Shown here: positions 1-5,654 of the stretch, piece after piece
Layout: each line of letters opens with the position of its first letter
Position numbering within the stretch: the first letter of the stretch is position 1
Origin: JANYIP01 sp031394045
Lineage (GTDB): Bacteria > Actinomycetota > Actinomycetes > Prado026
Assembly: GCA_031394045.1 (NCBI GenBank)
Contig: JANMWN010000219.1
Coordinates: forward strand, 1-6,337
Direction: 5' to 3'
Length of the DNA: 6,337 nt
The notes under the pieces: model-generated
Seen by the model: the letters and a program-made list of their open reading frames with translations, nothing else
The model's database searches: none
What the model was told of the DNA's origin: nothing
Position numbers and translations under genes: made by a program

Positions 1-701
1 TCGCGATGCCCCCAGCGGAACATGTCCTCGTTGGCGGGTCGGACCAGTGCCACGGCACCCGGCCCGTCACCGGCGACGACGAGGTGACCGAGGCCGCGTA
101 CGACGGCGACAGGGACACCGCCGAGCTTGCCCTTCACCAGGTCTGCGGCGCCAGCCAGCTCGTCGGCCACGGCGACGACGGTCTGCTCGAGGGTGTTGCC
201 GTGGCCGTCGACCCGGCCGCGATGGTCGTCGAGCGGCTCGAGCCCTGCGACCCCGATCGCTACGTCGGTCAGGCCGGTCCGCCACGGTCGCCCGAAGGTG
301 TCGCTGACGATGACGCCGACGTCGACGCCGAGGCGGTCCGCGAGGCCGGCCCGCAGCGTCCGTGCGCTCGCGTCGGGATCCAGCGGGAGCAGGACCACGG
401 TGCCTTCGGGGGTGTTGCTGGCGTCCACCCCCGCGGCCGCCATCACCAGGCCGTGCCTCGTCTCGACGATCCTGGTCGCTCCGCGTCGGGCCACCACGCG
501 GACCGTCTCGGCGTCGATGGCGGCCTCGCGATCGCCAGCGGCGAGGGTGCGGCCCTCGGCCTTGCTCACGATCTTGCTCGTCACGACCAGGATGTCGCCG
601 TCGGCCAGGTCCGGGGCGGCGGTTGCGACGAGCTCGGCGAGGTCGTCACCGGTCGTCACCTCGGGCAGCCCCACGACCGGATGGACCGCGTACGCCGTCA
701 C
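1..701 (-). CDS. cofE: Coenzyme F420-0:L-glutamate ligase, CofE domain (FbiB-type), 3'-truncated by window edge
   Basis: This enzyme adds L-glutamate residues to F420-0 using GTP, building the polyglutamate tail of cofactor F420 in the cytoplasm. The visible part is 233 codons from a GTG start and covers nearly the whole CofE domain. Recognisable family segments are ILVVTSKIVSKAEG (about 37-50), VIVSDTFGRPWRTGLTDVAIG (about 130-150), GHGNTLEQTVVAVADELAGAADLVKGK (about 167-192) and NEDMFRWG near the visible end. The GTG start overlaps the cofD stop as GTGA, so translation is probably coupled to cofD; no separate promoter is needed. In mycobacteria the homologue FbiB carries a C-terminal FMN-binding nitroreductase-like domain of about 200 residues that reduces dehydro-F420-0. 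The window ends at the domain boundary, so whether this protein is the fused FbiB form or a stand-alone CofE cannot be told. The family assignment is firm. Confidence 0.93.
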   Translation of the reverse strand, partial: MTAYAVHPVVGLPEVTTGDDLAELVATAAPDLADGDILVVTSKIVSKAEGRTLAAGDREAAIDAETVRVVARRGATRIVETRHGLVMAAAGVDASNTPEGTVVLLPLDPDASARTLRAGLADRLGVDVGVIVSDTFGRPWRTGLTDVAIGVAGLEPLDDHRGRVDGHGNTLEQTVVAVADELAGAADLVKGKLGGVPVAVVRGLGHLVVAGDGPGAVALVRPANEDMFRWGHR

Positions 702-1684
702 GGCTTGCTCGACGGTCGCCCGCCCGCGAGCTCGGCGGCGAGGTCGAGCGCGGCGGCGGCGATCGCCCGGGTCGCGACAAGGTCGGTCATGTACAAGGGC
801 AGGGCCCGCACGACGACCCCGTCCAGAGCGCCCACGGCGTCGGCGTCCGCATCGTCGACGAGCCAGCCGTCGACCAGCCCGTCATACAGCCGGCCGACCG
901 CGGTGGCTGAGGTCTCCACGCCGATCGCCGTCAGGCAGGCGTCGGCCATGCCACGCACCGGCGCGCCGCCGATGATCGGCGACACCCCGACGACAGGGGC
1001 GGTGGTCGCGGCGATCGCGTCGCGGATGCCGGGCACGGCCAGGATCGTGCCGATCGAGACGACGGGGTTGGAAGGGGGCAGGAGCACGACGTCGGCCTGG
1101 GCGATGGCCTCGAGCACGCCGGGCGCGGGCTTGGCGTCGTCGGCCCCGACCGGCAGGATCGACAGCGCCGGGGTGCTCGCGTGCATGCGTACCCACCACT
1201 CCTGGAAGTGGATCGCCCTGCGGCCCTGCTCGTCCTCGATGATCACGTGCGACTCGACCTGGTCGTCGGTCATAGGGAGCAGCCGCACCCCGGGCTGCCA
1301 GCGGGCGCAGAGGGCCGCGGTGACCTGGCTCAGCGGGTAGCCGGCCGCGAGCATCTGCGAGCGGACGATGTGGGTGGCGAAGTCACGGTCGCCCAGCCCG
1401 AACCACTGCGGCTCCATGCCGTACGCGGCCAGCTCCTGCTTGACGGTGAAGGTCTCGTCGGACCGGCCCCAGCCCTGCTCCTCGTGGATGCCCCCGCCGA
1501 GGGTGTACATCACGGTGTCCAGGTCGGGGCAGACCCGCAGCCCGAAGAGCGTGATGTCGTCGGCGGTGTTGCCGATGACGGTCACCTGCGACGAGCCGCC
1601 CGGGTCGCGCGCAGTCAGCTCGGCCAGGAGCCCGCGCAGGAATCGCGCGCCGCCGATTCCACCTGCGAGGGCCGTGATGAGCAC
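698..1684 (-). CDS. cofD: 2-phospho-L-lactate (or phosphoenolpyruvyl) transferase, CofD/FbiA
   Basis: CofD transfers the phospholactyl moiety (phosphoenolpyruvyl in mycobacteria) from a GDP-activated donor onto FO, giving F420-0 or its dehydro form. The 328-residue product matches the usual family length. Motifs visible are the N-terminal GGIGGAR loop (8-14), NTADDITLFGLRVCPDLDT (39-57) followed by VMYTLGGG, HFQEWWV (159-165), LLPPSNPVVSIGTIL (201-215) and SPIIGGAPVRGMAD (235-248). The start is the GTG giving VLITALAGGIGG. The reading frame stays open far upstream to about 2380, but that part lies antisense to the methyltransferase gene and looks nothing like CofD. Upstream of the GTG, CAGGAT lies six bases away; it can be read as a -10 box of a leaderless transcript, or its AGGA as a weak ribosome site. 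The gene is first in a cofD-cofE operon divergent from the methyltransferase. Phospholactate versus PEP specificity cannot be read from the sequence. Confidence 0.95.
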   Translation of the reverse strand: MLITALAGGIGGARFLRGLLAELTARDPGGSSQVTVIGNTADDITLFGLRVCPDLDTVMYTLGGGIHEEQGWGRSDETFTVKQELAAYGMEPQWFGLGDRDFATHIVRSQMLAAGYPLSQVTAALCARWQPGVRLLPMTDDQVESHVIIEDEQGRRAIHFQEWWVRMHASTPALSILPVGADDAKPAPGVLEAIAQADVVLLPPSNPVVSIGTILAVPGIRDAIAATTAPVVGVSPIIGGAPVRGMADACLTAIGVETSATAVGRLYDGLVDGWLVDDADADAVGALDGVVVRALPLYMTDLVATRAIAAAALDLAAELAGGRPSSKP

Positions 1685-1690
1685 GCGCTC

Positions 1691-1696
1691 ATCCTG
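1691..1696 (-). promoter_or_regulatory. Candidate -10 box (or weak ribosome site) of cofD
   Basis: On the minus strand CAGGAT is followed by six bases and then the cofD GTG. This matches the spacing expected for a -10 element driving a leaderless mRNA, but the first base deviates from TAnnnT and I find no -35 match. The AGGA inside it, seven bases from the start, could instead act as a weak Shine-Dalgarno site. The two readings cannot be separated by eye. Confidence 0.35.
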
Positions 1697-1732
1697 GCAG
1701 GCAGCCTCCCCGGTGGCCGACCGTGGGGCCGC

Positions 1733-1738
1733 TACGCT
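1733..1738 (+). promoter_or_regulatory. Candidate -10 box, leaderless promoter of the methyltransferase gene
   Basis: TACGCT fits the actinobacterial -10 pattern TAnnnT and ends six bases before the GTG at 1745, which would place transcription initiation on the start codon itself. No Shine-Dalgarno sequence lies upstream, as expected for a leaderless message. No convincing TTGACA-like -35 is seen at 16-18 bases. The same hexamer at the same spacing precedes fbiC. Confidence 0.55.
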
Positions 1739-1744
1739 CGGCGC

Positions 1745-2596
1745 GTGACCGGTTCCGCAGCCAGTCGGTGGGGCGACGCGCTCGCCACCTGGTCCGTGCC
1801 GGACGAGATCCTGGCAGCCGCCGGGCGCAGCCCGTGGGGGCACCCCGTGAGCCGGTTCGCCGCCCGCGCGGACGCCGAGGTGCTCGCCCCGTCGGGTGCC
1901 TCGTTCGAGCGCGCGGTCGAGGCGCTCGAGGACGCCGAGGCGATCAGCGGCACGGCGGGAACCGTCCTCGACGTCGGCGCCGGCGCAGGCGCCGCGAGCC
2001 TCCCGCTGATGCCGTGGGCCAGCGCCATCACCGCACTGGACCCGAGCGCCGAGATGCTCGCGGCGTTCTCCGACCGCGCCACGGCCCTGGCCGGCGAAGG
2101 CGACGGACCGCCGGTACGCATCCGTACCCTGCAAGGGTCCTGGCCCGACCTGGCCGTCGAGGCAGGTGTGCACGACGTGGTCGTCTGCCACCACGTCGCG
2201 TTCAACGTCGCCGAGATCGGGCCGTTCGTCGCCGCACTCACCGCAGCCGCCACCCACCGAGTCGTCGTGGAGATCCCGCCGCTGCACCCGCTGACCTGGC
2301 TGAACCCGTTGTGGGAGAAGTTCCACGGGCTGCGGCGACCGGACGTCCCCTCCGCCGACGACCTGGTCGCGGTGCTGCACGAGCAGGACGTCCGCGCGCT
2401 GACAGTCGATCGCTGGGTCCGGGCCGAGGCCGAGACGATGACGCCGCAGGAACGGGTCGCCCTCGTCACGCGCCGGCTCTGCCTGCCCGCGGACCGCGAG
2501 CCCGAGGTTGCGGTGCAGCTCGCCGACCAGCCCCCGGTCGAGCTGCGCCGGATCGTCACGCTGACGTGGAGGGGCTCCGGCATCCGACCGGCCTGA
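1745..2596 (+). CDS. Class I SAM-dependent methyltransferase of unknown substrate
   Basis: The 283-residue protein carries a Rossmann-fold methyltransferase core: motif I LDVGAGAGAASLPL (75-88), the second-strand acidic residue in ALDPSAEML (D99) expected to bind the ribose of SAM, and a fourth-strand VHDVVVCHHVAFNV (142-155) where small-molecule methyltransferases have their active-site face. The N-terminal 70 residues are mostly helical-looking with many Arg and Trp residues, and the segment EIPPLHPLTWLNPLWEKFHGLRRP (176-199) probably caps the active site. No transmembrane segment or DNA-methylase catalytic motif is visible, so it is probably a soluble enzyme acting on a small molecule. I do not recognise a specific subfamily. 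GTG 1745 is preferred because the frame upstream lies antisense to cofD and because TACGCT sits six bases before it. It lies 21 bases before fbiC and is divergent from cofD, so a role near F420 metabolism is suggested by context only. Confidence 0.85.
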   Translation: MTGSAASRWGDALATWSVPDEILAAAGRSPWGHPVSRFAARADAEVLAPSGASFERAVEALEDAEAISGTAGTVLDVGAGAGAASLPLMPWASAITALDPSAEMLAAFSDRATALAGEGDGPPVRIRTLQGSWPDLAVEAGVHDVVVCHHVAFNVAEIGPFVAALTAAATHRVVVEIPPLHPLTWLNPLWEKFHGLRRPDVPSADDLVAVLHEQDVRALTVDRWVRAEAETMTPQERVALVTRRLCLPADREPEVAVQLADQPPVELRRIVTLTWRGSGIRPA

Positions 2597-2605
2597 CCCC
2601 GAACG

Positions 2606-2611
2606 TACGCT
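2606..2611 (+). promoter_or_regulatory. Candidate -10 box, leaderless promoter of fbiC
   Basis: TACGCT ends six bases before the fbiC ATG, with no Shine-Dalgarno sequence in between or upstream. A weak -35-like CCGACC (2586-2591, positions 3-5 matching GAC) lies 15 bases before it. It sits in the 21-base gap after the methyltransferase stop, so fbiC may have its own leaderless transcript as well as readthrough from upstream. Confidence 0.55.
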
Positions 2612-2617
2612 TCGACC

Positions 2618-5170
2618 ATGGTGGCCAACTCGATGCGGCGAGTGCTCGCGCGGGCACGGGACGGCAAGGTGCTAGACGCGCTGGAGGCCGCCGAGCTGCT
2701 CCAGGCGCGCGGTGCCGCACTGGAGGACCTGCTCGCAGTGGCGTCGCGGGTCCGTGACCAGGGCCTCGCGGCAGCCGGACGGCCCGGTGTCGTCACGTAC
2801 AGCCCCAAGGTGTTCGTCCCGCTCACCCGGCTGTGCCGCGACCGTTGCCACTACTGCACGTTCGTCACGGTGCCGGGACGGCTGGCCGCCGAGGGGCTGG
2901 AGCCGTACCTCTCGCCGGACGAGGTGCTGGCGATCGCCCGGGCAGGCGCCGCGGCCGGCTGCCTGGAGGCGTTGTTCACCCTCGGCGACCGACCCGAGGA
3001 CCGCTGGCCGGTGGCCAGGGAATGGCTGGCCGCAAGGGGTTATGACGACACGCTCGCCTATGTTCGCGCGATGTCCGTGCTCGTGCTCGAGGAGACCGGG
3101 CTGCTCCCGCACCTGAACCCCGGAGTGATGTCCTGGGCCGAGATGGCCCGGCTGAAGGCGGTCGCGCCGTCGATGGGGATGATGCTCGAGACCACCTCGA
3201 CGCGGCTGTTCACCGAGCCGGGCCAGCCGCACTTCGGCTCGCCGGACAAGGACCCTGCGGTCCGGCTCCGCGTGCTGGAGGACGCCGGCCGGCTATCGAT
3301 CCCGTTCACGACCGGGGTGCTCGTCGGCATCGGCGAGACGATGCTCGAGCGGGCCGAGTCCCTCTTCGCCATCCGGGCGTCCGCGCGACGCCACGGGCAC
3401 GTGCAGGAGGTGATCGTCCAGAACTTCCGTGCCAAGGACGACACCGCCATGCGCGGCGTCCCCGACCTCGGCGCGCAGGAGTACCTCGCGGCGGTCGCCG
3501 TCGCCCGGGTGGTGCTGGGGCCGCGGCTGCGGCTCCAGGTGCCGCCGAACCTGTCCGAGCCGGACGAGCTCGGCCCCCTGCTGCGCGCCGGGGTCGACGA
3601 CTGGGGCGGCGTCTCGCCGGTGACGGCCGACCACGTCAACCCCGAGCGGCCGTGGCCTGCCGTCGAGCAGCTTGCCGCTCTCACCGCCGACGCCGGGTTC
3701 ACCCTGGCGCCGAGGCTGACCGTCCACCCGGGCTACGTACGCGCCGGGGTGCCGTGGATCGACCCTCGGGTGACGGCTCACGTGACCGCGCTCGCCGACC
3801 CTGCCACGGGCCTCGCGCGGGTCGGCGTACGCGCTTCGGGCCTGCCCTGGCAGGAGCCAGACCCGTTGTGGGGTCAGGCTTCTTCGGGTCGTACCGACCT
3901 TCACGTCGAGGTCGACACGATCGGGCGTACCGGCGACCGTCGCACCGACTTCGACGAGGTGTACGGGGACTGGGCCGCGGTCGGCGACGACGCCCGTACC
4001 GTCGCAGCGACGACGGTCGGTACGGCTGGATCAAACGGGAATTCGTCGCTGAGCGGGGACCTGGCTGCAGCGATGCGGGTCGCACGCGACCGGCCGGCCG
4101 CCCTGCTCGACCCGGCGAACGAGTCGCTGGCGCTGGCGCTGTTCGCGGCCGACGGCGCCGACCTCGACGAGGTCTGTGCGATCGCCGACGACGTACGCCG
4201 CGACACGGTCGGCGACGACGTCACCTACGTCGTCAACAGGAACATCAACTTCACGAACGTCTGCTATGTCGGCTGCCGGTTCTGCGCGTTCGCCCAGCGG
4301 CGTACCGACGCGGACGCCTACTCGCTGTCGCTCGACGAGGTCGCGGAACGGGTGGCCGAGGCGTGGGACCTGGGCGCGACCGAGATCTGCATGCAGGGCG
4401 GCATCGACCCGGACCTGCCGGGCACGGCGTACTTCGACCTCGCGAGGGCGGTCAAGAAGGCGGCGCCGGAGATCCACCTGCACGCGTTCAGCCCGATGGA
4501 GGTCATGAACGGCGTTGCCCGCACGGGCCTGTCGGTGGCCGAGTTCTTGAGCGAGGCCAAGGCTTCTGGGCTCGACACCATCCCGGGTACGGCCGCCGAG
4601 ATCCTCGACGACGAGGTCCGCTGGGTGCTGACCAAGGGCAAGCTCCCGACCTCGGCCTGGGTCGACGTCGTCTCGACCGCCCACCGCCTCGGGATCCGGT
4701 CGAGCTCGACGATGATGTACGGCCACGTCGACCATCCGAGGCACTGGCTGGTCCACCTGCGCAGGCTCGCCGCGATCCAGGACGAGACCGGCGGGTTCAC
4801 CGAGTTCGTGCCGCTGCCCTTCGTCCATACCAACGCGCCGGTCTACCTCGCGGGCGTGGCCAGGCCGGGCCCGACCAAGCAGGAGAACCGAGCCGTGCAC
4901 GCCCTCGCTCGGCTGCTGCTGCACGGGCGGATCGACCACGTGCAGACCTCCTGGGTCAAGCTCGGCACCCAGGGAACCCAGCTCATGCTGCAGGGTGGTT
5001 GCGACGACCTCGGCGGCACCTTGATGGAGGAGACCATCAGCCGGATGGCGGGCTCGCAGCACGGTTCGCAGATGACCGCGGACCAGCTCAAGGACGTCAT
5101 CAGAGGCATCGGACGAGTGCCACGGGAGCGTACGACGACGTACGGGATCGTGATCCGGGCCAATAAATAG
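2618..5170 (+). CDS. fbiC: Bifunctional FO synthase FbiC (fused CofG-CofH radical SAM enzyme)
   Basis: FbiC makes 7,8-didemethyl-8-hydroxy-5-deazariboflavin (FO), the chromophore of F420, from tyrosine and 5-amino-6-ribitylaminouracil. Two radical SAM modules are visible in the 850 residues. The N-terminal CofG-like half has a C-X3-C-X2-C cluster at C73, C77 and C80 (within TRLCRDRCHYCTFVTVPG), followed by EALFTLGDRPE, LLPHLNPGVMSW, MLETTSTRLF and GVDDWGGVSPVTADHVNPERPWP. The C-terminal CofH-like half has a second C-X3-C-X2-C cluster at C549, C553 and C556 (within NINFTNVCYVGCRFCAFAQ), then EICMQGGIDPDLPG, LHAFSPMEV, IPGTAAEILDDEVR, TMMYGHVDHPRHW, QTSWVKLG and GGTLMEETISRMAG. A linker of about 65 residues (about 415-480), rich in Asp, Gly, Thr and Ser, joins them. 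The length is typical of actinobacterial fusions, and both clusters are intact. ATG 2618 is the likely start; ATG 2633 is an in-frame alternative. Confidence 0.97.
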   Translation: MVANSMRRVLARARDGKVLDALEAAELLQARGAALEDLLAVASRVRDQGLAAAGRPGVVTYSPKVFVPLTRLCRDRCHYCTFVTVPGRLAAEGLEPYLSPDEVLAIARAGAAAGCLEALFTLGDRPEDRWPVAREWLAARGYDDTLAYVRAMSVLVLEETGLLPHLNPGVMSWAEMARLKAVAPSMGMMLETTSTRLFTEPGQPHFGSPDKDPAVRLRVLEDAGRLSIPFTTGVLVGIGETMLERAESLFAIRASARRHGHVQEVIVQNFRAKDDTAMRGVPDLGAQEYLAAVAVARVVLGPRLRLQVPPNLSEPDELGPLLRAGVDDWGGVSPVTADHVNPERPWPAVEQLAALTADAGFTLAPRLTVHPGYVRAGVPWIDPRVTAHVTALADPATGLARVGVRASGLPWQEPDPLWGQASSGRTDLHVEVDTIGRTGDRRTDFDEVYGDWAAVGDDARTVAATTVGTAGSNGNSSLSGDLAAAMRVARDRPAALLDPANESLALALFAADGADLDEVCAIADDVRRDTVGDDVTYVVNRNINFTNVCYVGCRFCAFAQRRTDADAYSLSLDEVAERVAEAWDLGATEICMQGGIDPDLPGTAYFDLARAVKKAAPEIHLHAFSPMEVMNGVARTGLSVAEFLSEAKASGLDTIPGTAAEILDDEVRWVLTKGKLPTSAWVDVVSTAHRLGIRSSSTMMYGHVDHPRHWLVHLRRLAAIQDETGGFTEFVPLPFVHTNAPVYLAGVARPGPTKQENRAVHALARLLLHGRIDHVQTSWVKLGTQGTQLMLQGGCDDLGGTLMEETISRMAGSQHGSQMTADQLKDVIRGIGRVPRERTTTYGIVIRANK

Positions 5171-5181
5171 CACTCTGCCGC

Positions 5182-5211
5182 TTGACTTCCTGGTAGCGAC
5201 GCGCGTGTAAT
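5182..5211 (+). promoter_or_regulatory. Candidate sigma-70-type promoter of whiB2
   Basis: TTGACT (5182-5187) and TGTAAT (5206-5211) match the -35 and -10 consensus at five of six bases each, with an 18-base spacer. This is the best promoter in the window. Initiation would fall at about 5218-5219, on or next to an in-frame ATG at 5219, so the transcript could be leaderless for a longer WhiB product, or carry about 96 bases of leader before the Shine-Dalgarno-supported ATG at 5315. Confidence 0.7.
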
Positions 5212-5218
5212 TCCACGC
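5203..5218. repeat. Inverted repeat over the whiB2 -10 box, possible operator
   Basis: GCGTG (5203-5207) and CACGC (5214-5218) are perfect inverted arms separated by TAATTC. The dyad covers the -10 box and the predicted transcription start, a position where a bound protein would block polymerase. Arms of five bases are short and could occur by chance in GC-rich DNA; no known operator consensus is recognised. Confidence 0.35.
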
Positions 5219-5251
5219 ATGTCGTTTCCGGTCGGACTCCAGCCCGTGCTC

Positions 5252-5278
5252 GATGCCACCGATGCCACCGATGTCACC
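5252..5278 (+). repeat. Three tandem 9-base repeats in the whiB2 leader / N-terminal extension
   Basis: GATGCCACC occurs twice in tandem, followed by GATGTCACC with one mismatch. The unit is in frame with whiB2 and would encode DAT-DAT-DVT if translation begins at 5219. It may be simple slippage-derived low-complexity sequence. Confidence 0.8.
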
Positions 5279-5300
5279 GAGCCCGCCGGAACCAGGGTCG

Positions 5301-5306
5301 AGGAGG
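5301..5306 (+). promoter_or_regulatory. Strong Shine-Dalgarno site of whiB2
   Basis: AGGAGG lies eight bases before the ATG at 5315. It is the clearest ribosome-binding site in the window and the main reason for choosing 5315 over the upstream in-frame ATG at 5219. Confidence 0.75.
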
Positions 5307-5314
5307 GCACGCCG

Positions 5315-5569
5315 ATGAGCGTGGTATTTCCGCTGCACGGTGGCGAGGACGAGATGTCCTGGCAGGAACGTGCGCTGTGCGCCCAGACGGACCCGGAGTC
5401 CTTCTTCCCCGAGAAGGGCGGTTCCACCCGCGAGGCCAAGAAGGTCTGCACCGGGTGCGACGTCAAGGGTGACTGTCTGGAGTACGCCCTCGCTCACGAC
5501 GAGCGCTTCGGGATCTGGGGCGGACTGTCGGAGCGCGAGCGTCGGCGGCTGAAGAAGCAAGCGGTCTGA
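5315..5569 (+). CDS. whiB2: WhiB2/WhmD-family iron-sulfur transcriptional regulator
   Basis: WhiB proteins are small actinobacterial regulators that hold a 4Fe-4S cluster and bind the principal sigma factor; the WhiB2/WhmD branch is needed for septation and cell division. The 84-residue product has the four cluster cysteines C22, C45, C48 and C54 (C-X22-C-X2-C-X5-C), the turn motif FGIWGGLSERERRRLKK (65-81), and the branch-specific stretches ALCAQTDPESFFPEKGGSTREAKK and CLEYALAHDERFGIWGG, which are close to mycobacterial WhiB2 as I recall it. The basic C-terminus is the expected DNA-contacting part. Start choice is open: ATG 5315 has AGGAGG at eight bases and gives the usual length, while ATG 5219 sits at the predicted transcription start and would add 32 residues (116 in total) including a DAT repeat. 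In Mycobacterium tuberculosis whiB2 also neighbours fbiA-fbiB, so the linkage to F420 genes is recurrent. Confidence 0.93.
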   Translation: MSVVFPLHGGEDEMSWQERALCAQTDPESFFPEKGGSTREAKKVCTGCDVKGDCLEYALAHDERFGIWGGLSERERRRLKKQAV

Positions 5570-5599
5570 CCGCCCGCTCCTTCGCCGTCCCTTAGGGTT

Positions 5600-5630
5600 G
5601 GGCCAACGGTCGGGTCAGCTGACCGGGCCC
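5600..5630. repeat. Dyad-rich spacer between whiB2 and the glycosyltransferase gene, with a perfect 12-base palindrome
   Basis: GGTCAGCTGACC at 5613-5624 is a perfect palindrome. It is enclosed by a second complementary pair, GGGCC (5600-5604) and GGCCC (5626-5630). A smaller GTTGG-G-CCAAC dyad overlaps the left side (5597-5607). Folding could help end whiB2 transcription, but no T-tract follows, so this is not a classic intrinsic terminator. The palindrome could equally be an operator for the downstream gene. Confidence 0.4.
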
Positions 5631-5654
5631 CACCACCTGCACCACCCCTCGCGT

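Noticed and set aside
6..1340. A 444-codon open frame on the plus strand across cofE and cofD
   Set aside because: It is antisense to two well-recognised genes and has a biased composition (Ala/Arg/Gly/Ser-rich), with no domain. Long spurious frames are expected at this GC content.
1181..1744. An upstream extension of the methyltransferase frame
   Set aside because: It is antisense to cofD with no recognisable domain, and a -10 box plus GTG at 1745 give a better start.
1685..2380. An N-terminal extension of cofD by up to 232 codons
   Set aside because: The extension lies antisense to the methyltransferase, has no CofD similarity, and CofD proteins begin just before the GGIGGAR motif.
3652..5166. 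A 504-codon plus-strand frame overlapping fbiC in another phase
   Set aside because: It is extremely arginine-rich, a product of reading GC-rich codons out of phase; no motif is visible.
5252..5278. The tandem 9-base repeats as a CRISPR or iteron array
   Set aside because: There are only three short contiguous units without spacers, and they are in frame with whiB2; no replication or CRISPR gene is nearby.
4031..5560. A 509-codon minus-strand frame opposite the 3' half of fbiC and whiB2
   Set aside because: Both genes on the plus strand are unmistakable, and this frame shows only the low-complexity composition of an antisense shadow.
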